Assembly (NCBI GenBank): GCA_964036045.1
Contig: OZ038384.1
Location: 62,035,355 to 62,099,354, forward strand
Source: Eutreptiella sp. 'Long Island Sound 2002'
Lineage: Eukaryota > Euglenozoa > Euglenophyceae > Eutreptiales > Eutreptiaceae
DNA length: 64,000 nucleotides
Direction: 5' to 3'
The position numbers were made by a program, and so were the translations under genes. Position 1 is the stretch's first letter; each line of letters starts with the position of its first letter. Shown here piece by piece: positions 34,707 through 44,219 of this stretch. The notes beneath the pieces were generated by a model, which did not search any database, was not told the DNA's origin, and saw only the letters and a program-made list of their open reading frames with translations.

Positions 34707-34967
34707 ATATTAGCTTCTGATGCAGCACGATACATTGGTGTAGTTTAATGGTGCAACCACATCCTTGGAGATGCAAAAATCCATAGTGTAATCTTCCAAC
34801 CACTTGAACAAATCTTGTTGCATAAATAATTGTTTGTAATACACCATTGACTGTCCGGTTGGTCAGTGCTTGCAAAGTGACAGGTTGCGTGTAGCAGGGT
34901 CTGTTACTGTCCAACAGGCGAGCGGTCTGCTCCTTGCCGCGTGTGCCCTCGCTGGTGTGCATAGTTG

Positions 34968-35548
34968 TGCTGTGCTGTGCAGTGCGGTGCCAAATTGTGC
35001 TGTGCTGTGCCGTGCGGTGCTGAGTTGGGCTGTGCAGTGCCATGCGGTGCTGAGTTGTGCTGCGCTGTGCCATGCGGTGCTGAATGGTGCTGTGCTGTGC
35101 CGTGCGGTGCTGAATGGTGCTGAGCTGTGCCGTGCGGTGCGGAATGGTGCTGTACTGGGCTGAATGGTGCTGTGCTGTGCTGTGCGGTGCTGAATTGTGC
35201 TTTGCTGTGCCGTGCGGTGCTGAGTTGTGCTGTGCTGTGCCGTGCCGTGCTGAGTTGTGCTGTGCTGTGCCGTGCGCTGCTGAATTGTGCTGTGCTGTGC
35301 CGTGCCGTGCTGAGTTGTGCTCTGCTGTGCCGTGCGGTGCTGAATGGTGCTGTGCAGTGCCATATGGTGCTGAATTATGCTGTGCTCTGCGGTGCCATGC
35401 TGAGTTGCGCTGTGCTGTGGCGGTGCTGAATGGTGCTGTGCAGTGCCGTGCGGTGCTGAGTGGTGCTGTGCTATGCCGTGCAGTGCCGAATGGTGCTGTG
35501 CTGTGCCGTGCGGTGCTGAAGGGTGCTGTGCTGTGCTGTGCTGTGTGG
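34968..35548. repeat. 30-bp satellite built from GTGCN pentamers
   Basis: The unit reads as pentamers GTGCT-GTGCT-GTGCC-GTGCG-GTGCT-GAATG, giving a 30-bp higher-order repeat of about 19 copies. Because 30 is a multiple of three, open frames in it encode regular Cys/Ala/Val-rich (plus) or His/Ser/Ala-rich (minus) repeats; I regard these as spurious. Confidence 0.9.
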
Positions 35549-35861
35549 GAGAGCTCAGAGAGAGACCGGCGAAACAGGGCAGAGACGTTGCCCGTTCCTT
35601 GGGTCGTGAACGCTTTGTTGCAGGGCTGGTGCTGATCTGCTGGGTTCAAGTTCTTTGGACTCTGTGGGACACAGTGTGTGAGGCAAAAAAAAATGCCTCA
35701 TGGGCAACCACAACCCAGGTGATCGTCACTCGTGCATTCCATGTCTGGTTTCCTCTTGTCCTGGTGCTGGAGCCGTCGAGGTGACACGCAACGCACCATG
35801 CTCATGGACCCGCAAAGCCGCCAGCCAATTGTAACCTGGACCCAGTCAACCAACACATAAA

Positions 35862-36668
35862 AGTGAGATTGAGCCCCATGGAGTATATATTTTGAACTCA
35901 GAGTGTACTTTATTTGAACTCAGAGCAGATTCAGATCAATCATCATCATACATCATTACCATCATTCATCATGCATCATGTGTCATGTGTCATGCATCAT
36001 GTGTCATGACATGCTGGCGCCCTAGCATGTGTTTTTCACATTCCAACCCAAAACCTCACTTTCGCTCAGAACTAACACAACCACAACCCCACTCTTATGG
36101 GTTCCTAAGAAGGTTATACTATTCATTTTTCATAACTCTTTGAATTTGGATGATCACATTTTTGACATCATGGATTGTCATGCATGTCATGCATGATCGA
36201 CTCATTTTGTGAGTGATACCACACATACTACCTTCGAAGGAGTCTAAGGCCCCTAAGGGACCTCTATATACTCTACAACCCTTTTCCATGGTTGTCCCTA
36301 CTTCTACATGTATTTTAATGCCTATTTTGAGGGTCCGAAGCATGTTTCATGTATTGGGGGATCCCAAGAATATACCTAGGCCTAAGCCAAGCCCCAAACA
36401 CAAGAGGAGAGAAGAGGGATAGATAGAGGAGAGGCGCCTGGCGGCGACACCAGGGAGCACGTGGTGCTTCCTAGGTAAGTCCTAACTAGGTGTATTTTAC
36501 TACAAGAGGCATATTTGTATGGTGAGAGTGGAAGAGAGGTAAGGAGTGAACATGAGTGTAAATAATGATTGTGTTTCATAGTCCCTTTTTTGCTATGGAC
36601 TAAGCTGGAAGACCAAATACTATGAGCCCATTACTTTGCTGTTGTTGAGGACGGTGCCAAATCTAACT
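35862..36668 (+). repeat. 5' LTR of gypsy C
   Basis: 807 bp, from AGTGAGATTG to AATCTAACT. The AGT/ACT termini together with the flanking ATAAA duplication fix the ends. A TATATATTT stretch at 35,884-35,892 could be a promoter element, but this is not tested. Confidence 0.92.
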
Positions 36669-36678
36669 GGTAGCAGAG
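36668..36678 (+). other. Primer-binding site of gypsy C
   Basis: TGGTAGCAGAG at the LTR/internal junction, initiator tRNA-Met type; its first T is also the last LTR base. The identical 11-mer follows the second gypsy A-type LTR at 57,350. Confidence 0.8.
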
Positions 36679-36801
36679 AAAACCTGCTCTGCCTAAATCC
36701 AGTATCCCTTGGATTTAATTTCGATTCAATTCCAGCCTGGAAATTTAGTAAGGGACGGAGAAGAATTCCGGAACTCAGAAAATCGAGTCTGAAAAATTGA
36801 G

Positions 36802-38897
36802 ATGGACCCTGTGAGAACTCCAAGCAGCCTAGAAGCTACGGGCGCTTCTGAAAACGACGCGCAAGTCGTGATACCGGTCTCCGATGAGGAACTAGTCGCG
36901 CCTACCATGGCCGGGTTTGGAACCCCAGAAGTACCTCTAGACGGATCTCGATTCGAAGCCTATCGTTTTCCTGCGCCTACATGTCCTGAGTATGCTGAAG
37001 CTGTAGCTCCACGCCCAGTGCCTTCAGCGAATAACATGACGACAGCTGAGGTAGCGAATGCTATGGAGGTCCTATCGTTGCTCAACCAGAGTGGTCGGTT
37101 GCAACAAATGGTTCAACAAGTCGAACACCATGAAGGTTCATTCACTAATGCCCCACAGACTCATGAGTCGGGGACCACATCGTCTTCGACTAATCCTTTC
37201 CATTCTGTGCCATGGCGTTCTAATGTGACTTACGCCACTATGCCTCAACCCCCTATCCCCCTATCCGTGGAGAACCTATTGTTCATGGAGTGCCTACCGG
37301 AGTTCCTGAGCCTAGTTTTTTCTCTGAACCTCAAGCTCCCAAAAGGACTCATGTTTTCGAAGCCTCTCCTTCTTCGGAAGAGAGCACTATCCTTTTGTCG
37401 ACCTTGCAACAACTCAAGGGTCGTCTTGAAAACTTAGAAAATAGGACCAGTGTTAACTTAACCACTAACCCTTGTGTACCTTACCACCCCTCGCCTCTAA
37501 CCCGAGTGTGCACCGGGCTTGCCGGTGTGCCTCCTGGAGTCAAGTCGCCCTTTGTACCCCGTACCAAAGCACCCAAACCCGTGGCGTGCTTTACCACTAC
37601 CTACGAAGTATACACCCTCGACCAAGCCCTCGCCCTAGGACTCGGTCCACTAGCGCCTATGGCGCTACTCCCCGACCCCACACAACCGGTGCCACATACT
37701 GGTAGAGGAACCAAAGCTTTTTTCAAACCCCAAACCGAAACCAAACTACCCAAGTTTTCGGGCAGAGACCTCGACGTTTACGCCGAAGATTTTTTGAGGT
37801 TCTTGAGGTCGACGGGACAAGAAGACCTCAACGAAAGAGCCAAGGCGGACCTTGTTATCAACGGTTGTGATAACAAGGACGTAAAAGAAGTGGTTTCGGG
37901 GGCACTCAAGAAAAGTGACTCTTGGGTAAGGTTCCTTATTACGCTCGAAAAGCTCTACCCTACTTACGTTACCGACCTAGAGCTTATTCAAGAGATAGAG
38001 CGTATCCCTCGGTTGAAGGAATACCCTACAACCGCGGACATAGCCCAATACGTCCAAAAGTTTACTACGCTTACGGACCAATTGGCTACGTCCTACTACG
38101 ACGACTCCAAAGCCCTCCTACACCTCCTACCTCGTGTTCCGCCCAAAACCATGGACGAAATACGTGCTCCTCCCGAGAGGTTGTCTAGAATACACACTTT
38201 CAACTCTCTCGTTGACCTCCTCTACGAGTTGGCCCTCCAAAGGAAGTCTGACGCTACTTTGAAAAACTTGCACTCGATGGCTCAACTCAAGTGGCTAGAC
38301 GGCAACACCAAAGCCGACTCCAACGCCCCTATGAACCAAGAAGAGGCCTTTGCCCACTCGCTATGTGAGGAGTGCTTTGTGTCGTTTCAACAAGCACGAG
38401 GACAAGCAAACAGCAACTGTGGTGGTGGCGGTCGTGGCCGTGGAAAAGGTGGACGAGGCAAAGGACAAGGCCAAGGGCAGTGGTATTGGCGAAGGGAAGT
38501 CGAGGAGGACAACTCCACCGCGCCCAAATTCTTCGCCACCGTGTTTTGCCCCATTTGTGGGACAAAACACAACGTAAGAGACAAGGCGTGGCAAGACAGC
38601 CTTGACGCGAGGAATGAAGAGCAAAAGCAAACGAAGAAAGGTCAAGGCAAAGGGGGAAAGGACCAAGCGAAAGGAGGAGAAAAAGGAAGTGGAGGAAAAG
38701 CGAACGGAGGAAAGGCGAACGAAGGAAAAGGAGGCAAAGAAAAAGATGACGACAAAGGAAAGCCTCAAGAGAAGAAACGCTTGGAAGAGTTGACGGAAGG
38801 AGAGCGAGAAAAGAAGCGAAAAAGAGTTCTCAAGCTGGAAAGGCAAGCTAACAACGTCAAGGACTTTCTTGCGGGTCAAACGTCGGGGGAAGCCTAG
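36802..38897 (+). CDS. Gypsy C gag (one frameshift)
   Basis: ATG at 36,802 opens 212 codons. From about 37,250 the protein continues in a different frame (ORF 37,290-38,897), so a one-base indel in the C-rich run at 37,246-37,268 is likely. The middle contains a capsid-type segment (KFSGRDLDVYAEDFLRFL and following helices). The C-terminus is Gly/Lys/Glu-rich with a CPIC..H partial zinc-finger-like motif rather than a CCHC knuckle, and ends in a long charged helix. It would form the particle and bind RNA. Pol overlaps its end in the -1 frame. Confidence 0.75.
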
Positions 38898-38935
38898 GTG
38901 GACACCGAGACGACGCACCGAGGTATTGCTACCTA

Positions 38936-41900
38936 TTGAGGGTCGCTATCAATGGTGTATGGGTGGACGCATACCTTGATACCGGCGCTACAATCTCCCT
39001 AGTCTCCTCTAGGTTCGTCAACTACGAGGACCTAGTTCCCAAAAATATTTGTGGGGTAAAAACGGGAGAAGGGGGAGTCACTCTCACCGGAGGCGAGATA
39101 GAAGGAGAAGTACAAGTGGGGGACCGAAAGGTACTTCAAAAGTTTCAAGCGTTCGACACCGACGCCTTTGAAGCCGTATTGGGGACGGACTTCTCTGCGC
39201 AAAACGAGTGGATAAAATATTTATCCCTTCAAGAACCCACTCACTTGTTGGTGGTGAACGAAGAGCAAGAATGGGAAGCAATACCCCTCAAGGAGACAAA
39301 GTGTCCAAGACCTACGCTCAAGACTCTCAAGAGTTTTCCGTTGGCACTCGATAGCGAGGTGAAGCAAGAGAGTATCCTCGCTCCCTTGAGCCTACACCGA
39401 ACGGAGAACTACACTCTCGACTCCGCCGCCAAACGTGACGCGTTTCGAGAACTTGGCCTTAACCCGAACACGTGTAACGGCGACTTTGTCGAACTCTTTG
39501 CGTCCAAAGAGAACGCCGACGCTGAGTACTTTTGTACTCCCAAAACCAACAACACGTGGTGGTACGACTGGGGAAAGTTGGGAGCTCGGAAGATGCTCTA
39601 CGCCAACCCCCCTTTCTCAAAAATACTCCACACGTTGGTAAAAGTTTATGTGGACCAAGCTACGGTCGCGTTGGTTATTCCCGAAGGGAAGAAGTGGGAA
39701 GAAAAAGAAAAGCTATGGGGGCCTATACTCGAAAAGTTGACGGTGACAAAGTTGCTCTTACCTGACGTTCCTCTTTACCGACTTAAGCCAAAAGAAGAGG
39801 TTTTGCCAAAGCCCCGTTGGCGAACCGCTATGTACCTAGTCTCGGGGAAGAACGTGTCCTCTAACCCCATGGAAAACGTGTCTGAGGAGATAAAGAAGTT
39901 CGTGCTAAAGCACCACCGTGGGTACGGAAAAGAAGAGATGATGAAAAAGTTTCCGGACGTGGACGAGAGCAAGGAAGAGTACAAGTTCGAGACGCCTAAG
40001 TTTCAAGTCGAAGAAGTGGTTCAAGAAAGTCCGAAAGAGGCAAGAGAAACTCAAGAAGAGAGCGAAGAAACCTCCGACGAAGGCGGAAGTATATCCGAAG
40101 CTCCTTCCGAGTCGACTATACCCTTTTCGAACGACTCCTACACCACTATGGACTACGACGACTTGGTCGCCAACCTGTTCTTGGAAGAAGTAGAACCTCT
40201 AGAGGCTCCTTCGACCCCTTCCGAAACTCCTAACCCCGAAAAACTTCTTTCACACGTTTCCGTCCCACTTGAAACGATGACGAGCGAAGGAGACGAACGT
40301 GAACTCCGTCTCCTACACGCACGCCCGAGTAAAAATTCGTTCCCTTCTTCAAAAGAAGATTTGGAAGAAACTCGTCTCCTTCTACTAAATCAAATTGACA
40401 GACTCCAAAAACTGGAGCTAAAAGAAAAATGGAAAAGCATGGTCTACTTAGACGAGTACGACGGAGAAGATGGGACGTATTTTGATGTCGGCGAAGAATT
40501 GGTCATGCTTCACGAACTACACGAAGCATTGGAACAAGAAATTGAAGGAGAAGAAGAAAAGAAAGAAGAAGGAAAAGACCGATTACGCCGTAAAGACATC
40601 AAGAGACTAAGAAAGAAAGTCAAAAAAAAGAAGAAAATTGATCACCAAGAGAATCAGATGATTTTGGACCCCGAACAAGTCCTAGCCCTCAGGAAATTGA
40701 CGGAGCAAGATGACAAATCTAAGAAACAAGAATTAGGTGTGTCCAATCTACAAGCATCTGAAGACCTCAAGATTTCGCTCGACAAAATGGAAGTTGATGA
40801 GAGGATCAAGAAAATCATCCTGCATTTCTCTGACATTTTTGGTCCGTTACCTCCACCCGGATCGGTGAAGAAACTCGTGACCATGGATCTAGAACTAAGA
40901 GAAGAATTTCTCAAAGATCGAGTTCGATGTCGACCGTACCCAGCATCAAAAGATGACATGGCTGAGATTACTCGCCAAATCAAAGAATGCGTGGAGGCCG
41001 GTTTGGTTTACGAGTACAAAAAGACGGACTATCCTAAGCATTGCAGTCCATGCTTCCTGGTAGCTAAACCAGGGAGCACTGCAAAAAGATTGGTGGTCGA
41101 CTACAAAAAGGTCAACCAGAAAATAAAACTGCACAGCGGTTCGTTGCCCCTGATGGAGAACACCGTGGAAACCGCTGCTGGATGCAGATACAAAACTAAA
41201 ATGGACAAGCGGTCCGGTTTCTGGCAAATTGACCTAACGGAGCGTGCCCAAGACCTGACGGCATTCATTGCTCCGGATGGACGGGTCTACAAATGGCGGG
41301 TAATGCCATTTGGTATTGCTAACGCCCCGGCGTTGTTCCAGGAGTTGATGAATCAAATCATCGCCCTGTGTAAACGACGACCGGCCGTCCAAGAGCTCCT
41401 ACAGCGTGGTGCTGTCCTGGAGGCTCACATCAACGATGTCATCCTAGGGACGAACACCATCGATGACCATCTCCTACTACTCCGAAAATTCTACACCGTC
41501 TGTCAAGAAAATCACCTCCGCATCAAGCTGGAGAAATGCGAATTTCTCAAGACGGAAACAGACTACCTCGGATTCCACATCGGAGATGGATGGTGGAAAC
41601 CGCAGGATCAAAAGATGAAGCCCCTGATGGACTTCGACCTAACGGATTTTATGTCTAAAGCTGAAGGAGTTCAGAAAATCCGACAATTCATCGGATCCTG
41701 TAATTTTTACAGGAGGCATCTCCGAAATTTCACGGAAGCCAGCGCACCACTAACGGATCTCATCAAGAAGGAGACTCCGTGGCGCTGGGGACCTATTGAA
41801 AAGCAAGCAATCGAAGATGTCAAGAAGAAAATCCGAGAATGCCTAGTACTTGGAGTACCCCAACGCTACGGCGAGATGATTCTAATCACAGATGCCAGTA

Positions 41901-42262
41901 ACGTTGGAGGAGGAGGGACATTACTACAGTGGCAAAAGCTAACTACGGATCAATGTAAAGACATTGATTATCGCCTAAGAGTTCAAGGTGTCACAAGGGA
42001 AGGATTCATGAAATCTGACTATGACTCCCAAGAATGGCGCCTAGTTCCACTTGGCCACTGGAATTGGAAGTGGAATGCAGCCCGCTCACACTATCACACC
42101 TACGAGCAGGAGCTGTTAGCTGGAGTTCTAGTGTTGGCTAGTCAACACAGGATCCTGGGTACCAATCCCATCACGTGGCTATGTGATCAGGATTCCGTGA
42201 AGTACTTTATGGAAAGCCACCGCCGGATGGAAAACGTCTACGACGGTGGTGGGTCTACCTGA
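38936..42262 (+). CDS. Gypsy C pol: protease, Dam-like methyltransferase region, RT, RNase H
   Basis: The 1,108-codon frame opens upstream at about 38,852, overlapping gag by ~46 nt in the -1 frame. Protease: DTGA at residues 15-18. Residues about 165-300: FVELFASKENA, WWYDW, then YANPPF (N224-F227) and VALVIPEGKKW, a pattern of phage/DIRS Dam-like N6-adenine methyltransferases. Residues about 400-640 form an acidic/basic linker. The RT blocks are standard (DKRSGFWQIDL, YKWRVMPFGIANAP), but the YxDD site is HIND (41,426-41,437), with the first Asp changed to Asn. RNase H shows LITDAS, a YEQELLA block and a CDQDS block. A frameshift near 42,235 separates the end. Confidence 0.85.
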   Translation: MRVAINGVWVDAYLDTGATISLVSSRFVNYEDLVPKNICGVKTGEGGVTLTGGEIEGEVQVGDRKVLQKFQAFDTDAFEAVLGTDFSAQNEWIKYLSLQEPTHLLVVNEEQEWEAIPLKETKCPRPTLKTLKSFPLALDSEVKQESILAPLSLHRTENYTLDSAAKRDAFRELGLNPNTCNGDFVELFASKENADAEYFCTPKTNNTWWYDWGKLGARKMLYANPPFSKILHTLVKVYVDQATVALVIPEGKKWEEKEKLWGPILEKLTVTKLLLPDVPLYRLKPKEEVLPKPRWRTAMYLVSGKNVSSNPMENVSEEIKKFVLKHHRGYGKEEMMKKFPDVDESKEEYKFETPKFQVEEVVQESPKEARETQEESEETSDEGGSISEAPSESTIPFSNDSYTTMDYDDLVANLFLEEVEPLEAPSTPSETPNPEKLLSHVSVPLETMTSEGDERELRLLHARPSKNSFPSSKEDLEETRLLLLNQIDRLQKLELKEKWKSMVYLDEYDGEDGTYFDVGEELVMLHELHEALEQEIEGEEEKKEEGKDRLRRKDIKRLRKKVKKKKKIDHQENQMILDPEQVLALRKLTEQDDKSKKQELGVSNLQASEDLKISLDKMEVDERIKKIILHFSDIFGPLPPPGSVKKLVTMDLELREEFLKDRVRCRPYPASKDDMAEITRQIKECVEAGLVYEYKKTDYPKHCSPCFLVAKPGSTAKRLVVDYKKVNQKIKLHSGSLPLMENTVETAAGCRYKTKMDKRSGFWQIDLTERAQDLTAFIAPDGRVYKWRVMPFGIANAPALFQELMNQIIALCKRRPAVQELLQRGAVLEAHINDVILGTNTIDDHLLLLRKFYTVCQENHLRIKLEKCEFLKTETDYLGFHIGDGWWKPQDQKMKPLMDFDLTDFMSKAEGVQKIRQFIGSCNFYRRHLRNFTEASAPLTDLIKKETPWRWGPIEKQAIEDVKKKIRECLVLGVPQRYGEMILITDASNVGGGGTLLQWQKLTTDQCKDIDYRLRVQGVTREGFMKSDYDSQEWRLVPLGHWNWKWNAARSHYHTYEQELLAGVLVLASQHRILGTNPITWLCDQDSVKYFMESHRRMENVYDGGGST

Positions 42263-42591
42263 GCCAACTACGACTCGCTACATTCCACATCCGGGGAATT
42301 AAAAACGAACTCTGTGATTATCTATCACGGAATTGCTTTGATTCCCTGGTAGGGGCAGACACCGAGATGATGGCCCAAGAAGCTTTCGCCAAGATGGATC
42401 AACATCTCGATCTCTTTACGAGGAAAGAAAAACTCATGTCCTGGAGTATGAAAGACCTGACGGCCGATTACTCGGACATCTTGGACCAGTTGACGATTGG
42501 GAGCTCAAAGATCCTGGATGGAGTACAATGGTCCCGCACGTCAACTCACCTATACAGGGAAGACCTCATTTGTGTCCCCAAAGACTATTAA
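42235..42591 (+). CDS. Gypsy C RNase H C-terminus and connection, after frameshift
   Basis: In the frame shifted relative to pol, RRWWVYLSQ and LCDYLSRN match the end of gypsy RNase H (FxIxxxxGxxNxxADxLSR type). The frame then runs to a TAA at 42,589-42,591, after which integrase continues in the same frame. One frameshift plus one nonsense codon therefore disable the polyprotein, unless these are assembly errors. Confidence 0.75.
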   Translation, partial: RLRRWWVYLSQLRLATFHIRGIKNELCDYLSRNCFDSLVGADTEMMAQEAFAKMDQHLDLFTRKEKLMSWSMKDLTADYSDILDQLTIGSSKILDGVQWSRTSTHLYREDLICVPKDY

Positions 42592-43846
42592 GAAACTATG
42601 TTGGAATGGGCACACAAAACGGATGGTCACCCTGGGGTGGAGAGAACTCTTTGGTTCTTCCAGAAGTATTTCTTCGCTAAGAGTAGCGATGCATCTCTCA
42701 AGAAGATGTTATCTAAGATCATCGCTGAGTGTCCCTGCACTAAGGCTAAAGCTAACACTGCAGCTGATCGTGGTGAGGTAAGGAATCTCCCGATTCCGAA
42801 CCAAATGAACTCCATCCTCTACGTGGATTTTATGGAGTTACCTAAATTCGCTGGCCATGACTTCGCCCTCCTGGTGACGGATGGACTCAGTCGCTACAGC
42901 CGAGTGTTTCCCCTTACTAAGAAGGTAGATGGTGAAGGAGTATTGAAAGAGATTTTCGAAGGATGGGTACAAGTCTACGGATTACCCAAGATTATCCACA
43001 GCGATCAAGACATCTGGTTTACCAGCCCTACTGGTTGGTACCGAAGCGTCATGAGAGCCATGGGTACGGAAGTCCAGTTCGGAACTCCTTACCTACGAAC
43101 AAAGAATCCTCTGTGCGAACGCCAAATTGGCTGTTTCAAAACAGTCATGAGGATTCTGATGCTGGCCGAGAAGAGCCGAAACTCGCTAAAACTAGTCCCT
43201 TATGCTATCTACTTGATGAATAATCAAGTGAGTAGCAGGACTGGTTTCACCCCTACGGAACTGTTCCTAGGGAGGCCAGGTTTCAACTTCGAATTCCCCT
43301 GCGCGAGCGAAGGAAATCCTAAAGTTGATGAATGGCTCACCGAGCAAAAACGGATCGCCGATCTATGCCGATCACTACTGGAAAAGAAAAGAAGTGAGGA
43401 GAATCGTACCAAGAACCGCAAAAGAAAAGAAGCTATCTACCAAATTGGTGACTGGGCTCTGGTACATCACACAAGATTCAAGGCATGGCCTCGTAACACG
43501 CTGGACAGCCCTTACTTCGGACCATTTCTGGTCACGGATGTAGCTGAAGGATCCGTGTGGATCAAAACTCATCCTAAGTACGGAGGTCTGGTTGAAGTGG
43601 GTTACCCACAGCTTAAGCACTATGACGTGCTAGACGACCTCTACGACTGGGAAGAAGATCTACAAGAAAGCCTGGAAGCTGCAGCCGAAGATTTGGCCGC
43701 GGATCCTATGGATGAAGATGAAGAACTGCCGCCTATGGAGGATGACGGTTCACTACCTAGACTACGGATGCCCGAAAGGGACATCTCTCTCTCTAGACCT
43801 ACTGTACCTACACCTACGGCCGTAGAGGCTAGACCCAAAAGAATAA
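42592..43846 (+). CDS. Gypsy C integrase (cut by B2)
   Basis: Zinc-binding HHCC-like region (HKTDGHPG ... CPC; the cysteines are C-x-C instead of C-x2-C). The catalytic triad is present: Asp in YVDFMEL, Asp in HSDQDIWF, Glu in CERQIG. A GPF-type C-terminal beta domain (YFGPFLV, VGYPQLKHY) and an acidic/Pro-rich tail follow. It joins viral DNA to the host. The ORF reads into B2 at 43,847; the chromodomain that completes the protein is on the far side at 49,420. Confidence 0.85.
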
Positions 43847-43850
43847 CCCT

Positions 43851-44219
43851 GCGTGCGCGCAATGTCGCATTTTTTCCATAGTGTGCGCAAATTTTCAAAA
43901 ATACGACCTTTATAGCGCGCCTATTGCGCGCGCTCTACCGCGCTATATTGTCCTGTTTTTCAAATTTTTCAAAGCCGGAAAATGTTTCAAAACCATGCTT
44001 TTTCCAGTGTCCTGCGTTTCTCAAAAACCCCTTGCTTTTCAAAAACATTCCCTGTTGCTCATTCAACCCAAGACACATGCAAAAACACTGTCTGAAAGGT
44101 CTGAAAAGTGTGCAACGGTACAGGTCCTCACGGACGAAAACAGTGTAGCGCGCGCAACATATTTACAGCGCGCGCTGGCAGCCTTATGGCGCGCGCTATA
44201 CCAGGTATAGCGCGCGCTG
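43851..44219. repeat. B2 left subterminal GCGCGC array
   Basis: GCGCGC-centred motifs, typically TAGCGCGCGCTA or TTGCGCGC, occur at 43,853-43,945 (about five) and 44,145-44,219 (about four to five, some as perfect palindromes). The stretch in between has few. The array abuts the stop codon of gene 2. Confidence 0.8.

Noticed and set aside
34480-35649. 389-codon minus-strand frame and its plus-strand Cys-rich counterparts
   Set aside because: Mostly a 30-bp satellite and a 16-bp repeat; the regular peptide reflects the DNA repeat.
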